A DNA stretch of 64,000 bases from G963676095 sp963676095 (lineage in GTDB: Bacteria > Bacteroidota > Bacteroidia > Bacteroidales > Prolixibacteraceae), in contig OY781040.1 in assembly GCA_963676095.1 (NCBI GenBank), positions 434,001 through 498,000 on the forward strand, given 5' to 3'. Position numbers and translations under genes: made by a program. The notes under the pieces were generated by a model. It ran no database searches. It had not been told where the DNA came from and worked only from the letters and a program-made list of their open reading frames with translations. Shown here one piece after another: positions 9,782 through 18,032 of this stretch. Every line of letters begins with the position of its first letter. Within the stretch, counting starts at the first letter, position 1.

Positions 9782-10532
9782 CTTTTAATCGTACCAAGCT
9801 GGAATTGAAACATAACTAAATAGTACATATTTCATATCTGATTGGGGTCTTTTAATCGTACCAAGCTGGAATTGAAACAACGGCCTGATAGATTTGTGGG
9901 CGCAATTCAAGATCTTTTAATCGTACCAAGCTGGAATTGAAACGATAAAATGCCAGCGCCAAAATGCTGGACCTATTATCTTTTAATCGTACCAAGCTGG
10001 AATTGAAACTTCTGAAATGGCAAAGGCATTAACACGTAAAATTGGCTTTTAATCGTACCAAGCTGGAATTGAAACTTCTGAAATGGCAAAGGCATTAACA
10101 CGTAAAATTGGCTTTTAATCGTACCAAGCTGGAATTGAAACATTATTGCAAGATGTGACAAAACAACAGAGGAAATACTTTTAATCGTACCAAGCTGGAA
10201 TTGAAACTTTTGGTCCCGTCCTTGCACTGTTCAGTCCATCCTCTTTTAATCGTACCAAGCTGGAATTGAAACAGCTTCATGGGTATCGAAATGTTATACC
10301 AGGTTCTCTTTTAATCGTACCAAGCTGGAATTGAAACTACTTTTGAACCATTGTACCCTAACAGGTCCGACACTTTTAATCGTACCAAGCTGGAATTGAA
10401 ACTTGATATTGAAATAACGCAATATGCTTCGGAAGGAGCTTTTAATCGTACCAAGCTGGAATTGAAACACAGATGAATTAACCCTATGCCCTTTGGCGGA
10501 TGCTTTTAATCGTACCAAGCTGGAATTGAAAC
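9782..10532 (+). CRISPR. CRISPR array, 12 repeats and 11 spacers, no cas genes nearby
   Basis: Twelve repeats of 30 bases, identical as far as I can read, start at 9782, 9849, 9914, 9980, 10046, 10112, 10178, 10243, 10308, 10373, 10439 and 10503. They begin CTTTTAATCG and end GGAATTGAAAC. Spacers are 34-37 bases. The ATTGAAAC end matches the 8-base 5' handle of crRNAs cut by Cas6 in type I-A/I-B and type III systems, which places the transcript on the plus strand and the leader on the left. Spacers 4 (10010-10045) and 5 (10076-10111) are identical. No cas gene is recognisable in the window, so effector and adaptation proteins must be elsewhere or lost. The last repeat is intact and is followed after 12 bases by the satellite array. 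Confidence 0.97.
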
Positions 10533-10690
10533 ATAGATGGAGCATTTACCGTTCCTCAGCTATTGAAAGATCCGACAGAAGCATTGGTTGTGTGGTTATC
10601 AAAGAAAGTTGGGAATGACAGGACAGACAATCCCATAATCCGTCAAGAACTCCGTCGCAAATGCCGGGCATATGCTTTCTCCTGCTAAGA

Positions 10691-10849
10691 TTTCTTCGGA
10701 GAAACCGGATCAGGGAATCTTTTAATCCGGGAAAGCAGAACAGAGCGGCGCGGGGGCCGTCAAAACGCCCGGCGGAGGGTTCGTTTTGACAAGATTTTTG
10801 CTTCCTTTTCATCGACTGGAAAAGGAAGAGCCTGTCCGGCTTAAGGACA
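10691..10849 (+). other. hairpin chain in the satellite unit (copy 1), possible structured RNA
   Basis: Six stem-loops follow one another. TTTCT/AGAAA pairs 10691-10695 with 10700-10704. CCGGAT/ATCCGG pairs 10705-10710 with 10725-10730. CGGC/GCCG pairs 10746-10749 with 10756-10759. GTCAAAACG/CGTTTTGAC pairs 10759-10767 with 10782-10790. CTTCCTTTTC/GAAAAGGAAG pairs 10801-10810 with 10819-10828. TGTCC/GGACA pairs 10833-10837 with 10845-10849. The third and fourth share one base and so compete. Most recur in all copies. Copy 2 changes C to T at 11194 inside the CGGC stem, which keeps a G-T pair. Copy 3 has lost the first stem. Whether this is transcribed is unknown. Confidence 0.45.
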
Positions 10850-12937
10850 AGAATTATAAAAAACGTTGTTGTTTGTGCTTAAAAACAATCCGGATCCGGT
10901 AAGCGGGACCTGATTGCCAAAATCAGAAAGGCTATCGGAATTTCGATTGAATGGATATTTTATCTGGCAGGCAACGATAAATTTGTCTTTTACCGTTCCG
11001 CCGCTATTGAAAGATTCGACAGAAGCATTGGTTGTGTGGTTATCGAAGAAAGTTGGGAATGGCAGAACAGACAATCCCATAATCCGTCAAGAACTCCGTC
11101 GCAAATGCCGGGCATATGCTTTCTCCTGCTAAGATTTCTTCGGAGAAACCGGATCAGGGAATCTTTTAATCCGGGAAAAGCTGAACAGAGCGGTGCGGGG
11201 GCCGTCAAAACGCCCGGCGGAGGGTTCGTTTTGACAAGATTTTTGCTTCCTTTTCATCGACTGGAAAAGGAAGAGCCTGTCCGGCTTAAGGACAAGAATT
11301 ATAAAAAACGTTGTTGTTTGTGCTTAAAAACAATCCGGATCCGGTAAGCGGGACCTGATTGCCAAAATCAGAAAGGCTATCGGAATTTCGATTGAATGGA
11401 TATTTTATCTGGCAGGCAACGATAAATTTGTCTTTTACCGTTCCGCCGCTATTGAAAGATCCGACAGAAGCATTGGTTGTGTGGTTATCGAAGAAAGTTG
11501 GGAATGGCAGAACAGACAATCCCATAATCCGTCAAGAACTCCGTCGCAAATGCCCGGCATATATTTTCTCCTGCCAAGATTTCTTCGGATCAGGGAATCT
11601 TTTAATCCGGGAAAGCAGAACAGAGCGGCGCGGGGGCCGTCAAAACGCCCGGCGGAGGGTTCGTTTTGACAAGATTTTTGCTTCCTTTTCATCGACTGGA
11701 AAAGGAAGAGCCTGTCCGGCTTAAGGACAAGAATTATAAAAAACGTTGTTGTTTGTGCTTAAAAACAATCCGGATCCGGTAAGCGGGACCTGATTGCCAA
11801 AATCAGAAAGGCTATCGGAATTTCGATTGAATGGATATTTTATCTGGCAGGCAACGATAAATTTGTCTTTTACCGTTCCGCCGCTATTGAAAGATCCGAC
11901 AGAAGCATTGGTTGTGTGGTTATCGAAGAAAGTTGGGAATGGCAGAACAGACAATCCCATAATCCGTCAAGAACTCCGTCGCAAATGCCGGGCATATGCT
12001 TTCTCCTGCTAAGATTTCTTCGGAGAAACCGGATCAGGGAATCTTTTAATCCGGGAAAGCAGAACAGAGCGGCGCGGGGGCCGTCAAAACGCCCGGCGGA
12101 GGGTTCGTTTTGACAAGATTTTTGCTTCCTTTTCATCGACTGGAAAAGGAAGAGCCTGTCCGGCTTAAGGACAAGAATTATAAAAAACGTTGTTGTTTGT
12201 GCTTAAAAACAATCCGGATCCGGTAAGCGGGACCTGATTGCCAAAATCAGAAAGGCTATCGGAATTTCGATTGAATGGATATTTTATCTGGCAGGCAACG
12301 ATAAATTTGTCTTTTACCGTTCCGCCGCTATTGAAAGATCCGACAGAAGCATTGGTTGTGTGGTTATCAAAGAAAGTTGGGAATGGCAGAACAGACAATC
12401 CCATAATCCGTCAAGAACTCCGTCGCAAATGCCGGGCATATGCTTTCTCCTGCTAAGATTTCTTCGGAGAAACCGGATCAGGGAATCTTTTAATCCGGGA
12501 AAGCAGAACAGAGCGGCGCGGGGGCCGTCAAAACGCCCGGCGGAGGGTTCGTTTTGACAAGATTTTTGCTTCCTTTTCATCGACTGGAAAAGGAAGAGCC
12601 TGTCCGGCTTAAGGACAAGAATTATAAAAAACGTTGTTGTTTGTGCTTAAAAACAATCCGGATCCGGTAAGCGGGACCTGATTGCCAAAATCAGAAAGGC
12701 TATCGGAATTTCGATTGAATGGATATTTTATCTGGCAGGCAACGATAAATTTGTCTTTTACCGTTCCGCCGCTATTGAAAGATCCGACAGAAGCATTGGT
12801 TGTGTGGTTATCGAAGAAAGTTGGGAATGGCAGAACAGACAATCCCATAATCCGTCAAGAACTCCGTCGCAAATGCCGGGCATATGCTTTCTCCTGCTAA
12901 GATTTCTTCGGAGAAACCGGATCAGGGAATCTTTTAA

Positions 12938-13165
12938 TCCGGGAAAGCAGAACAGAGCGGCGCGGGGGCCGTCAAAACGCCCGGCGGAGGGTTCGTTTTG
13001 ACAAGATTTTTGCTTCCTTTTCATCGACTGGAAAAGGAAGAGCCTGTCCGGCTCAAGGACAAGAGTTACAAAAAACGCTGTTGCTTGTGCTTAAAACAAT
13101 CCGGATCTGGTAAACGGGACCTGATTGCAAAATTCATGTATTGCCCGCAATGTTTGATCGGGTAA
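12938..13165 (+). pseudogene. C-terminal remnant with zinc-ribbon motif in the last satellite copy
   Basis: In the last copy a frame runs open from 12938 to a TAA at 13163-13165, 75 codons. It contains LPFHRLEKEEPVRLKDKSYK and then CCLC and CPQC, two CxxC pairs about 20 residues apart, followed by a short tail and stop. This looks like the genuine 3' end of a gene. In the other copies one extra A in the run before CAATCCGG shifts the frame, and the second CxxC pair is replaced by the unit's 5' half. C-terminal ribbons of this kind occur in some DDE transposases of the IS4/piggyBac type, but I cannot identify the family. No upstream start is present. Confidence 0.4.
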
Positions 13166-13214
13166 CGGTAAGTGAGGGGGGCTTAAATAGTAAAGAAGTC
13201 GTCTTTTAAAGGAT

Positions 13215-13318
13215 GCGGCAACCGTATTATTGCCGGTGTGGCAACCGTATTATTGCCGGTGTGGCAACCGTGTTGTTGCCGATATGGCAACCGCCTTATT
13301 GCCGGTGTCGCAACAGCG
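13215..13318. repeat. 23-bp hairpin minisatellite, four units and a partial fifth
   Basis: Units lie at 13215-13237, 13238-13260, 13261-13283 and 13284-13306, with a partial unit to 13318. Each carries GGCAA, 8 bases, then TTGCC (or the same with minor changes), so each unit can form its own small stem-loop, with a 5-base linker between. The period is not a multiple of three and no gene overlaps. A second array of exactly the same period and design but different sequence lies at 62548-62708. Confidence 0.85.
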
Positions 13319-13383
13319 TTAGTGTAAGTGCCAATCAAACATTAGTGAGGGTACCTCTTCAATTAAGGCAGGGTAACTTATGA

Positions 13384-14199
13384 TCAATTATTGAATGTCC
13401 TCTTAAAAGTAATCGGACTTTTCTTAAAATAAGTTTTGAAAGCCCTGCTTAAATGCCCTTCATCGCTAAAACCAAATTCATAAGCGAGCTGCGACAGCGT
13501 TTTATCCTGATAGACTAACTGATGAGCAATGATATTCAACGTATATTCCTGCACGTATTTTTTATAGGTAGAACCTGTTGCTTTTTTGAAGTATTGCGTA
13601 AAATATGTTTTGTTAATATTGAAATGCTGCGAAATGCTTGGTATGGAAAGCAAATCCTTTTGTCCCATGTATTTCTGAATATATTTTAGTATCGATTGAA
13701 TTTTTTCATCCTGGGGTTTGGCTAATTTCAACTCTATTTCATCAATCAGCAAAGTTAAAATAAGGGATAGCGCATTCTTTAAAATAAGCTCTTTATAGGG
13801 AGACGTTCTTTTGTAGGTCTTCATTAAAAGCTCCATTAGCTCTCCGATATTTTTACGACAATCGGCAGTAAGCAGTATTTTTCTGTTAGATGTGAAAAGT
13901 CCGTGTTTAAGCAACTCAAGCTCCCTGTCTTGAAAATTACCCTGAAAAAAAATTTCATTAAATTTTATTATGCAGATAGCTGTCTTTTCCTGGAAAACAA
14001 AAAAATGATTGTCCTGAGGTAACGTTATAAAGATATCTCCGGAGCTGTAAATGAATTGGTCCTGGTTGATCAAGTGCAACCCTTTACCTTTCAGGATGAA
14101 TTGTATTTCATAATGAGTATGCTTGTGCACAGGAAAAGGCCATTTGTCTTTAATGATGTAATCTATCTCGATATTGTTTGTCAGGCTTCTTGTCTGCAT
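13384..14199 (-). CDS. AraC-family transcriptional regulator
   Basis: DNA-binding regulator of 271 residues from the ATG at 14199 (MQTRSL); the longer frame to 14274 has a basic extension unlike the family. An N-terminal cupin-like sensing domain (about 15-150, with PFPVHKHTHYEIQFILKGKG) precedes a double helix-turn-helix (about 175-271, with FNINKTYFTQYFKKATGSTY and LAYEFGFSDEGHLSRAFKTY). It is divergent from the epimerase gene, with 103 bases between the starts, so it probably controls that gene and itself. The inducer is unknown. Confidence 0.9.
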   Translation of the reverse strand: MQTRSLTNNIEIDYIIKDKWPFPVHKHTHYEIQFILKGKGLHLINQDQFIYSSGDIFITLPQDNHFFVFQEKTAICIIKFNEIFFQGNFQDRELELLKHGLFTSNRKILLTADCRKNIGELMELLMKTYKRTSPYKELILKNALSLILTLLIDEIELKLAKPQDEKIQSILKYIQKYMGQKDLLSIPSISQHFNINKTYFTQYFKKATGSTYKKYVQEYTLNIIAHQLVYQDKTLSQLAYEFGFSDEGHLSRAFKTYFKKSPITFKRTFNN

Positions 14200-14271
14200 C
14201 TTAAAAAAATTCAGATTATTCGTTTTTTTCTTCAAGTATTTGCCATTCTGTATTTCCCAATTTTGCCTGCA

Positions 14272-14279
14272 CAAAAATA
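14272..14279 (-). promoter_or_regulatory. candidate -7 box for the AraC gene
   Basis: CAAAAATA on the plus strand reads TATTTTTG on the minus strand, matching the Bacteroidota -7 consensus TAnnTTTG, 73 bases before the AraC start. No convincing -33 TTTG lies at the usual distance, so this rests on one box only. Confidence 0.3.
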
Positions 14280-14302
14280 AACAATTAATAACGGTTAAAA
14301 TT

Positions 14303-15232
14303 ATGACAACAGGAAATCAAAACCTGAACGTATTCATTACAGGAGTTACGGGGTATCTTGGAGGATCGGTAGCTGATAAACTAATCAAAAACGGCTACAA
14401 TGTTTCAGGCTTGGTAAGGACTAACGATACAGAAAAAATTGAGTTATTGGCAGAAAGAGGAATAAAAACTGTTGCCGGCTCTCTGGATGATGTTGAAATA
14501 CTGACAAATGCAGCAAGAGAAGCAGATGCCGTGATTCATACAGCAAATGTTGATCATATAGCTTCGGCGTACACCCTGGTATCTGCCCTGGAACGTACAG
14601 GAAAAACATTAATTACGACAACCGGTTCTTCTATTGTTACGGATTATGCAGACGGTGAATATGCCGGCACTGTGTTTCATTCCGAAGACATTTATTTTGA
14701 ACCGGTGCCTTTTAGAAGACCGAGAGTCGACCTGAATAAATATATCCGTATGGCTTCCATCGAAAGGGGAATAAGGACAATTGTTATTTGCCCCTCTATG
14801 GTTTATGGAGAAGGCAAAGGGCTGCAACCAGATAGTGACCAGATCCCTAAACTCATAAACTTTTCTAAAAAAGAAGGTGCAGGGCTGTATTTCGGGAAAG
14901 GGCTCAACAGGTACTCAAACGTCTATATTGATGACCTGACAGACCTTTATTTGCTGGCACTTGAAAAGGCTCCCGGCGGATCATTCTTCTATGCAGAAAA
15001 TGGCCATAATTCCTTTAAAGAAATTGCAGACATGATAAGTAGTTATCTGGGATTTGAAGGTCGAACAGCAAGTATTACGATAGAGCATCTTATTAAATAT
15101 CACGGAGAAGCTGACCGGCTTGGAGTGGCATCAAATAGTTTGGTGAAATCAGTTAATGCCAGAAAGCTTGGCTGGCAACCTGAAGGTCCCTCCCTGGAAG
15201 TGTATTTTGCCGGAATAACAACTAACAGGTAA
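14303..15232 (+). CDS. NAD-dependent epimerase/dehydratase-type SDR protein
   Basis: Soluble Rossmann-fold protein of 309 residues from the ATG at 14303 (MTTGNQ); an upstream extension to 14174 overlaps the regulator and is unlikely. The nucleotide-binding motif TGVTGYLGG is at 13-21, and the fold continues with VCPSMVYGEG-like sequence near 170, as in extended short-chain dehydrogenases. The usual YxxxK catalytic pair is not evident where expected (RPRVDLNKYI), so it may be an atypical, NmrA-like or regulatory member. It is divergent from an AraC regulator that probably controls it. The substrate is unknown. Confidence 0.8.
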   Translation: MTTGNQNLNVFITGVTGYLGGSVADKLIKNGYNVSGLVRTNDTEKIELLAERGIKTVAGSLDDVEILTNAAREADAVIHTANVDHIASAYTLVSALERTGKTLITTTGSSIVTDYADGEYAGTVFHSEDIYFEPVPFRRPRVDLNKYIRMASIERGIRTIVICPSMVYGEGKGLQPDSDQIPKLINFSKKEGAGLYFGKGLNRYSNVYIDDLTDLYLLALEKAPGGSFFYAENGHNSFKEIADMISSYLGFEGRTASITIEHLIKYHGEADRLGVASNSLVKSVNARKLGWQPEGPSLEVYFAGITTNR

Positions 15233-15257
15233 CAACTAAATTCTTTTTAAAGATTGC

Positions 15258-15294
15258 AATCCGGATATATTCAAATTTTGTAATCCGGATTTTT
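15258..15294 (+). terminator. intrinsic terminator after the epimerase gene
   Basis: AATCCGGAT at 15258-15266 pairs with AATCCGGATT at 15282-15291 (the core is self-complementary), with a 15-base loop and a short T run, 26 bases after the stop codon. Confidence 0.55.
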
Positions 15295-15651
15295 CAGAAA
15301 AATCTATCCGTTGTTATAATTAGCCGGGTCCTCCCGGACTCTTTTTCCCCCGGTCCGGTTATGCGGCAACAGAATGACCACGGCAATTGAAGTACCTTGC
15401 TTATGTTTAACTACAATTTAATAAAAGATTATTCCATTAACTATTTAATTTTAAAACAGATTAGTGTAAATTGTAAAAGCAGAAGACGAATTTAAATCTA
15501 TGTAAAATTATCATATTCCAAAGGGCTCCAATGTCTCTTGGGAAAGTGAATAAAGCAATGTAAAGTTTTAATAAGGAAATATATATATTCCGGGCACATA
15601 TACACAACCAGTTGAATTTCATGCTGATATTAACTAAATAAACATAGAGAC
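15295..15651. other. intergenic stretch without a gene
   Basis: A/T-rich sequence between the epimerase terminator and the frameshifted exported protein. No frame with coding character, repeat or RNA motif was seen. Confidence 0.4.
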
Positions 15652-16436
15652 ATGAAACAAATCCTGACAATTATTTTACTGACAACAAGTCTATTGGCAT
15701 TTGGACAGGAAGAACCTTACGGGTATATAACAAAAGAGCCAATTGTTGTTTATGGATATGACCAGTAAATGGAGTTTCTCAACCAAAAACTGTAAAAATC
15801 GCAAATCCCAACCTCAAATTCAAACAAATAGGAGATGTAAGGCCAGACACAAATCTGGGACAAGTTTATGTAATTCAATTTTGGGAAATTACAAATGAAC
15901 CGGATTACCTTAAAAACGATAATAACAAAATAAATTCATCCGTAAACAATCAATTTTTCTGTATAAAAGCGTCAAATTTTAAGGAACCTGCAATCAAAAA
16001 AAGGGACAAAACCTGGCTTTATAATGCTAAACCAAATATCGGAACTTTAGTTGTACCAATGAAAATGCGACCAAGACAAGGAGAACATCCATTCGATTTT
16101 ACAACAGATTTTACTCTGGGCAGTTCTTTTGGATATAGTTTTCGAATGTCTCCATATCAACCAAATTATTTAAGTGTTGTTGGTGTTTTTGGAGTTACGA
16201 GTGTTGGTGTTGACAGCATAACCACTAACGGGTATATAACAGGACCAAATACAAAATTTTCGGCTATCACCCCAGGTATCGGAATTATTACTGAAATCAA
16301 TAATTTTCAAATTGGTGCCGTAGTTGGGTGGGACATTGTCGGGGGACAAACAGGTCAAAATTGGATTTACAATGGCAAGACTTGGTTCTCTTTTGGAATT
16401 GGTTATCAATTTGTAAGGAAAAGCGAAGAAGAATAA
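15652..16436 (+). pseudogene. exported hypothetical protein, broken by a frameshift
   Basis: The ATG at 15652 opens a clear signal peptide (MKQILTIILLTTSLLAFGQ) and stops at 15768 after 38 residues. In the next frame coding sequence continues without a stop from about 15760 (VNGVSQPKTVKIANPNLKF) to the TAA at 16434-16436, so the full product would be about 260 residues. The C-terminal half is glycine-rich with alternating hydrophobic residues, ending in GYQF, like a small outer-membrane barrel or phage-like structural protein; I recognise no family. A single-base indel near 15755-15768 explains the break. It may be a real mutation or a sequencing error. Confidence 0.7.
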
Positions 16437-16802
16437 AAGCACGGAAGCACACCCGAATAGTCTGTAAAGGATTCTGCGAGGGAAGCTTCTTCGGCATCGT
16501 CAATCCGTAGAAGAGCTAGGCTTGACCGGTACAGTTAACTTAGGTGAACTGCGGATAAGTAACAGTGTCCGGACAATAATTTGAAAATCTATTCAAATAT
16601 CTCAGATTTTTTGATTCCTTTAATCACATTTTTACGGATAACCAGGTAAATACGATAAATAAAGTGATTCTTGGAAAAGTTCGTCATTTACAAGGTAATA
16701 TTTTAGGACAGATGGGAGCTCAAAAGTGGCGAAACCGGTATGACTTTGCAATTATGAGGTGAACTAATAGAACCAGGCCATGGGGGAACGATACAAAGCA
16801 AC
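16437..16802. other. intergenic stretch without a gene
   Basis: The 366 bases before the Crp-type regulator show no coding frame. No clear TAnnTTTG box was found, and no repeats were seen. Confidence 0.4.
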
Positions 16803-17381
16803 ATGACAGAACTGGAAAAATACATACAAACTTATTTTGGCGTCAGCAATCAGGAACTGACGTTAATAAGTGCATTCTTCAAACCGGAAACGCTTGGGAA
16901 AGGGGACTTTTTCCTGAAAACAGGCAGACATTCGGATAAACTAGGATTTTTGCAGTCAGGCATCGTGCGGGAGTTCGTTTTCATTGACGACAAGGAAGTA
17001 ACTAAATGGATTTCAACAAAGGGCTATTTTGTCGTAGATCTGGCAAGTTTCGTTTTTAACCAACCTGCCAGGTGGAACATTCAAGCCTTGACAGACTGTG
17101 AACTTTACGTGATTGGGAGTGCAGACTACCAAAAAATCGGGCAAATAGTACAGCGCTGGACAGAGCTTGAAAAACTATTCATAGCCAGGTGTTTCACTGT
17201 TTTGGAAGACCGGATAATACAACATCTGTCACTATCAGCAGAAAAAAGGTACGGGCAGCTTTTTAACTCCAATAAAGAGCTTTTTAATCAGGTTCCGTTA
17301 CAATACCTTGCTTCGATGCTCGGTATGACACCTGAAACATTTAGCAGGATAAGAAAAAAAGCAAATAAAAAAACTTCTTGA
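16803..17381 (+). CDS. Crp/Fnr-family transcriptional regulator
   Basis: 192-residue cytoplasmic regulator: a cyclic-nucleotide-binding-like beta-roll (about 20-125, with LGKGDFFLKTGRHSDKLGFL) and a short C-terminal helix-turn-helix (about 150-185, with VPLQYLASMLGMTPETFSRI). Bacteroidota have many such proteins, often near small enzymes of unknown role. The ligand-contact residues of true CRP are not evident, so cAMP binding should not be assumed. It is followed 118 bases later by an SRPBCC protein on the same strand, which it may control. Confidence 0.88.
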   Translation: MTELEKYIQTYFGVSNQELTLISAFFKPETLGKGDFFLKTGRHSDKLGFLQSGIVREFVFIDDKEVTKWISTKGYFVVDLASFVFNQPARWNIQALTDCELYVIGSADYQKIGQIVQRWTELEKLFIARCFTVLEDRIIQHLSLSAEKRYGQLFNSNKELFNQVPLQYLASMLGMTPETFSRIRKKANKKTS

Positions 17382-17499
17382 TTTTTGTCAAGAGCAACCT
17401 GTGATTTTGTACAGAACTTTGCTTCGTTCAATTGATCCGGAGCAATTATGACAAAATCAATTTTATTCACCGCAAATATCCTCACAACTACCAGGGTAT

Positions 17500-17994
17500 A
17501 TGCTCAAAACAAATACGGGAATGAGAAGTATTAACGACAGTGCACCTGTACAGTGCAACAAAAAGATCCTGATCAATGCTGACAGCAAGACAGTTTGGGC
17601 CGTTTTGACCGATATTGATAATTGGGCAACGTGGCAAACCGACATTAGCCAGTCAAAGCTGCATGGTGAGCTAAAGCCGGAAACAGCATTTGACTGGAAA
17701 TCAGGCAGTGCAAAAATCCGCTCAGTTATACATACGGTCAATGCCAGCAGTCAATTCGGGTGGACCGGAAAAAGCTTTGGCATGCTTGCAATCCACAACT
17801 GGACATTAACCGAAGCGGACAACAAAACAACGCTGGAGGTCAATGAAAGTATGGAAGGTTTTTTAGCAGCACTGTTCAAAAAGCCATTCAATAAAAACCT
17901 TGAACAGGGCATGCAAAAATGGCTTGAGTTATTAAAAAGGGAATGTGAGCAACTTTCCTGTTCCGCATGTAACTCAAAGTCCTTTGAAAAATAA
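17500..17994 (+). CDS. SRPBCC-family (START-like) protein
   Basis: Small soluble protein of about 157-164 residues; the start is either 17500 or the ATG at 17521 (MRSINDS). The pattern KILINADSKTVWAVLTDIDNWATWQTDI near the N terminus and the closing helix (FNKNLEQGMQKWLELLKREC) are typical of the helix-grip fold used to bind hydrophobic ligands, as in polyketide cyclase/dehydrase-type proteins. No catalytic motif is visible. It ends 38 bases from the convergent hydrolase gene. Confidence 0.75.
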   Translation: MLKTNTGMRSINDSAPVQCNKKILINADSKTVWAVLTDIDNWATWQTDISQSKLHGELKPETAFDWKSGSAKIRSVIHTVNASSQFGWTGKSFGMLAIHNWTLTEADNKTTLEVNESMEGFLAALFKKPFNKNLEQGMQKWLELLKRECEQLSCSACNSKSFEK

Positions 17995-18032
17995 GAGAAA
18001 GTGATGGGACGATGGCCTTATTTACGCAACTG

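Larger units (their letters stand above)
10545..13165. repeat. six-copy tandem satellite, unit 444 bp
   Basis: Copies start at 10545, 10989, 11434, 11869, 12313 and 12757, with periods of 444, 445, 435, 444 and 444. The last copy follows the unit only to about 13134 and then ends in its own tail. Copy 3 lacks 9 bases and copy 2 has one extra base. Inner copies are almost identical. The first copy differs at its left edge (CCTCAGC against CCGCCGC) and the last differs from about 13052. No frame runs through the array. Minus-strand frames of 79-88 codons and plus-strand frames of 62-121 codons recur in every copy only because the unit repeats, and no family is recognised. The unit carries several perfect hairpins, and the last copy ends in a zinc-ribbon frame. 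Confidence 0.95.

Noticed and set aside
10716..10726. CTTTTAATC within the satellite unit as a degenerate CRISPR repeat
   Set aside because: Only 9 bases match the repeat start; the rest has no similarity, so chance is likely.
10546..13024. Repeated frames of 60-121 codons on both strands of the satellite as genes
   Set aside because: They recur only because the unit repeats, they overlap on both strands, and none shows a family motif except the zinc-ribbon tail of the last copy.
10545..13165. Diversity-generating retroelement template/variable repeats
   Set aside because: Units are too long, differences are not concentrated at adenines, and no reverse transcriptase gene is present in the window.
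10545..13165. Integron attC array with gene cassettes
   Set aside because: No RYYYAAC/GTTRRRY ends were seen and no integrase. The units are copies of one sequence and not different cassettes.
14174..14302. Upstream extension of the epimerase frame
   Set aside because: It would overlap the divergent AraC start and adds residues unlike the family; the ATG at 14303 gives the expected N terminus.
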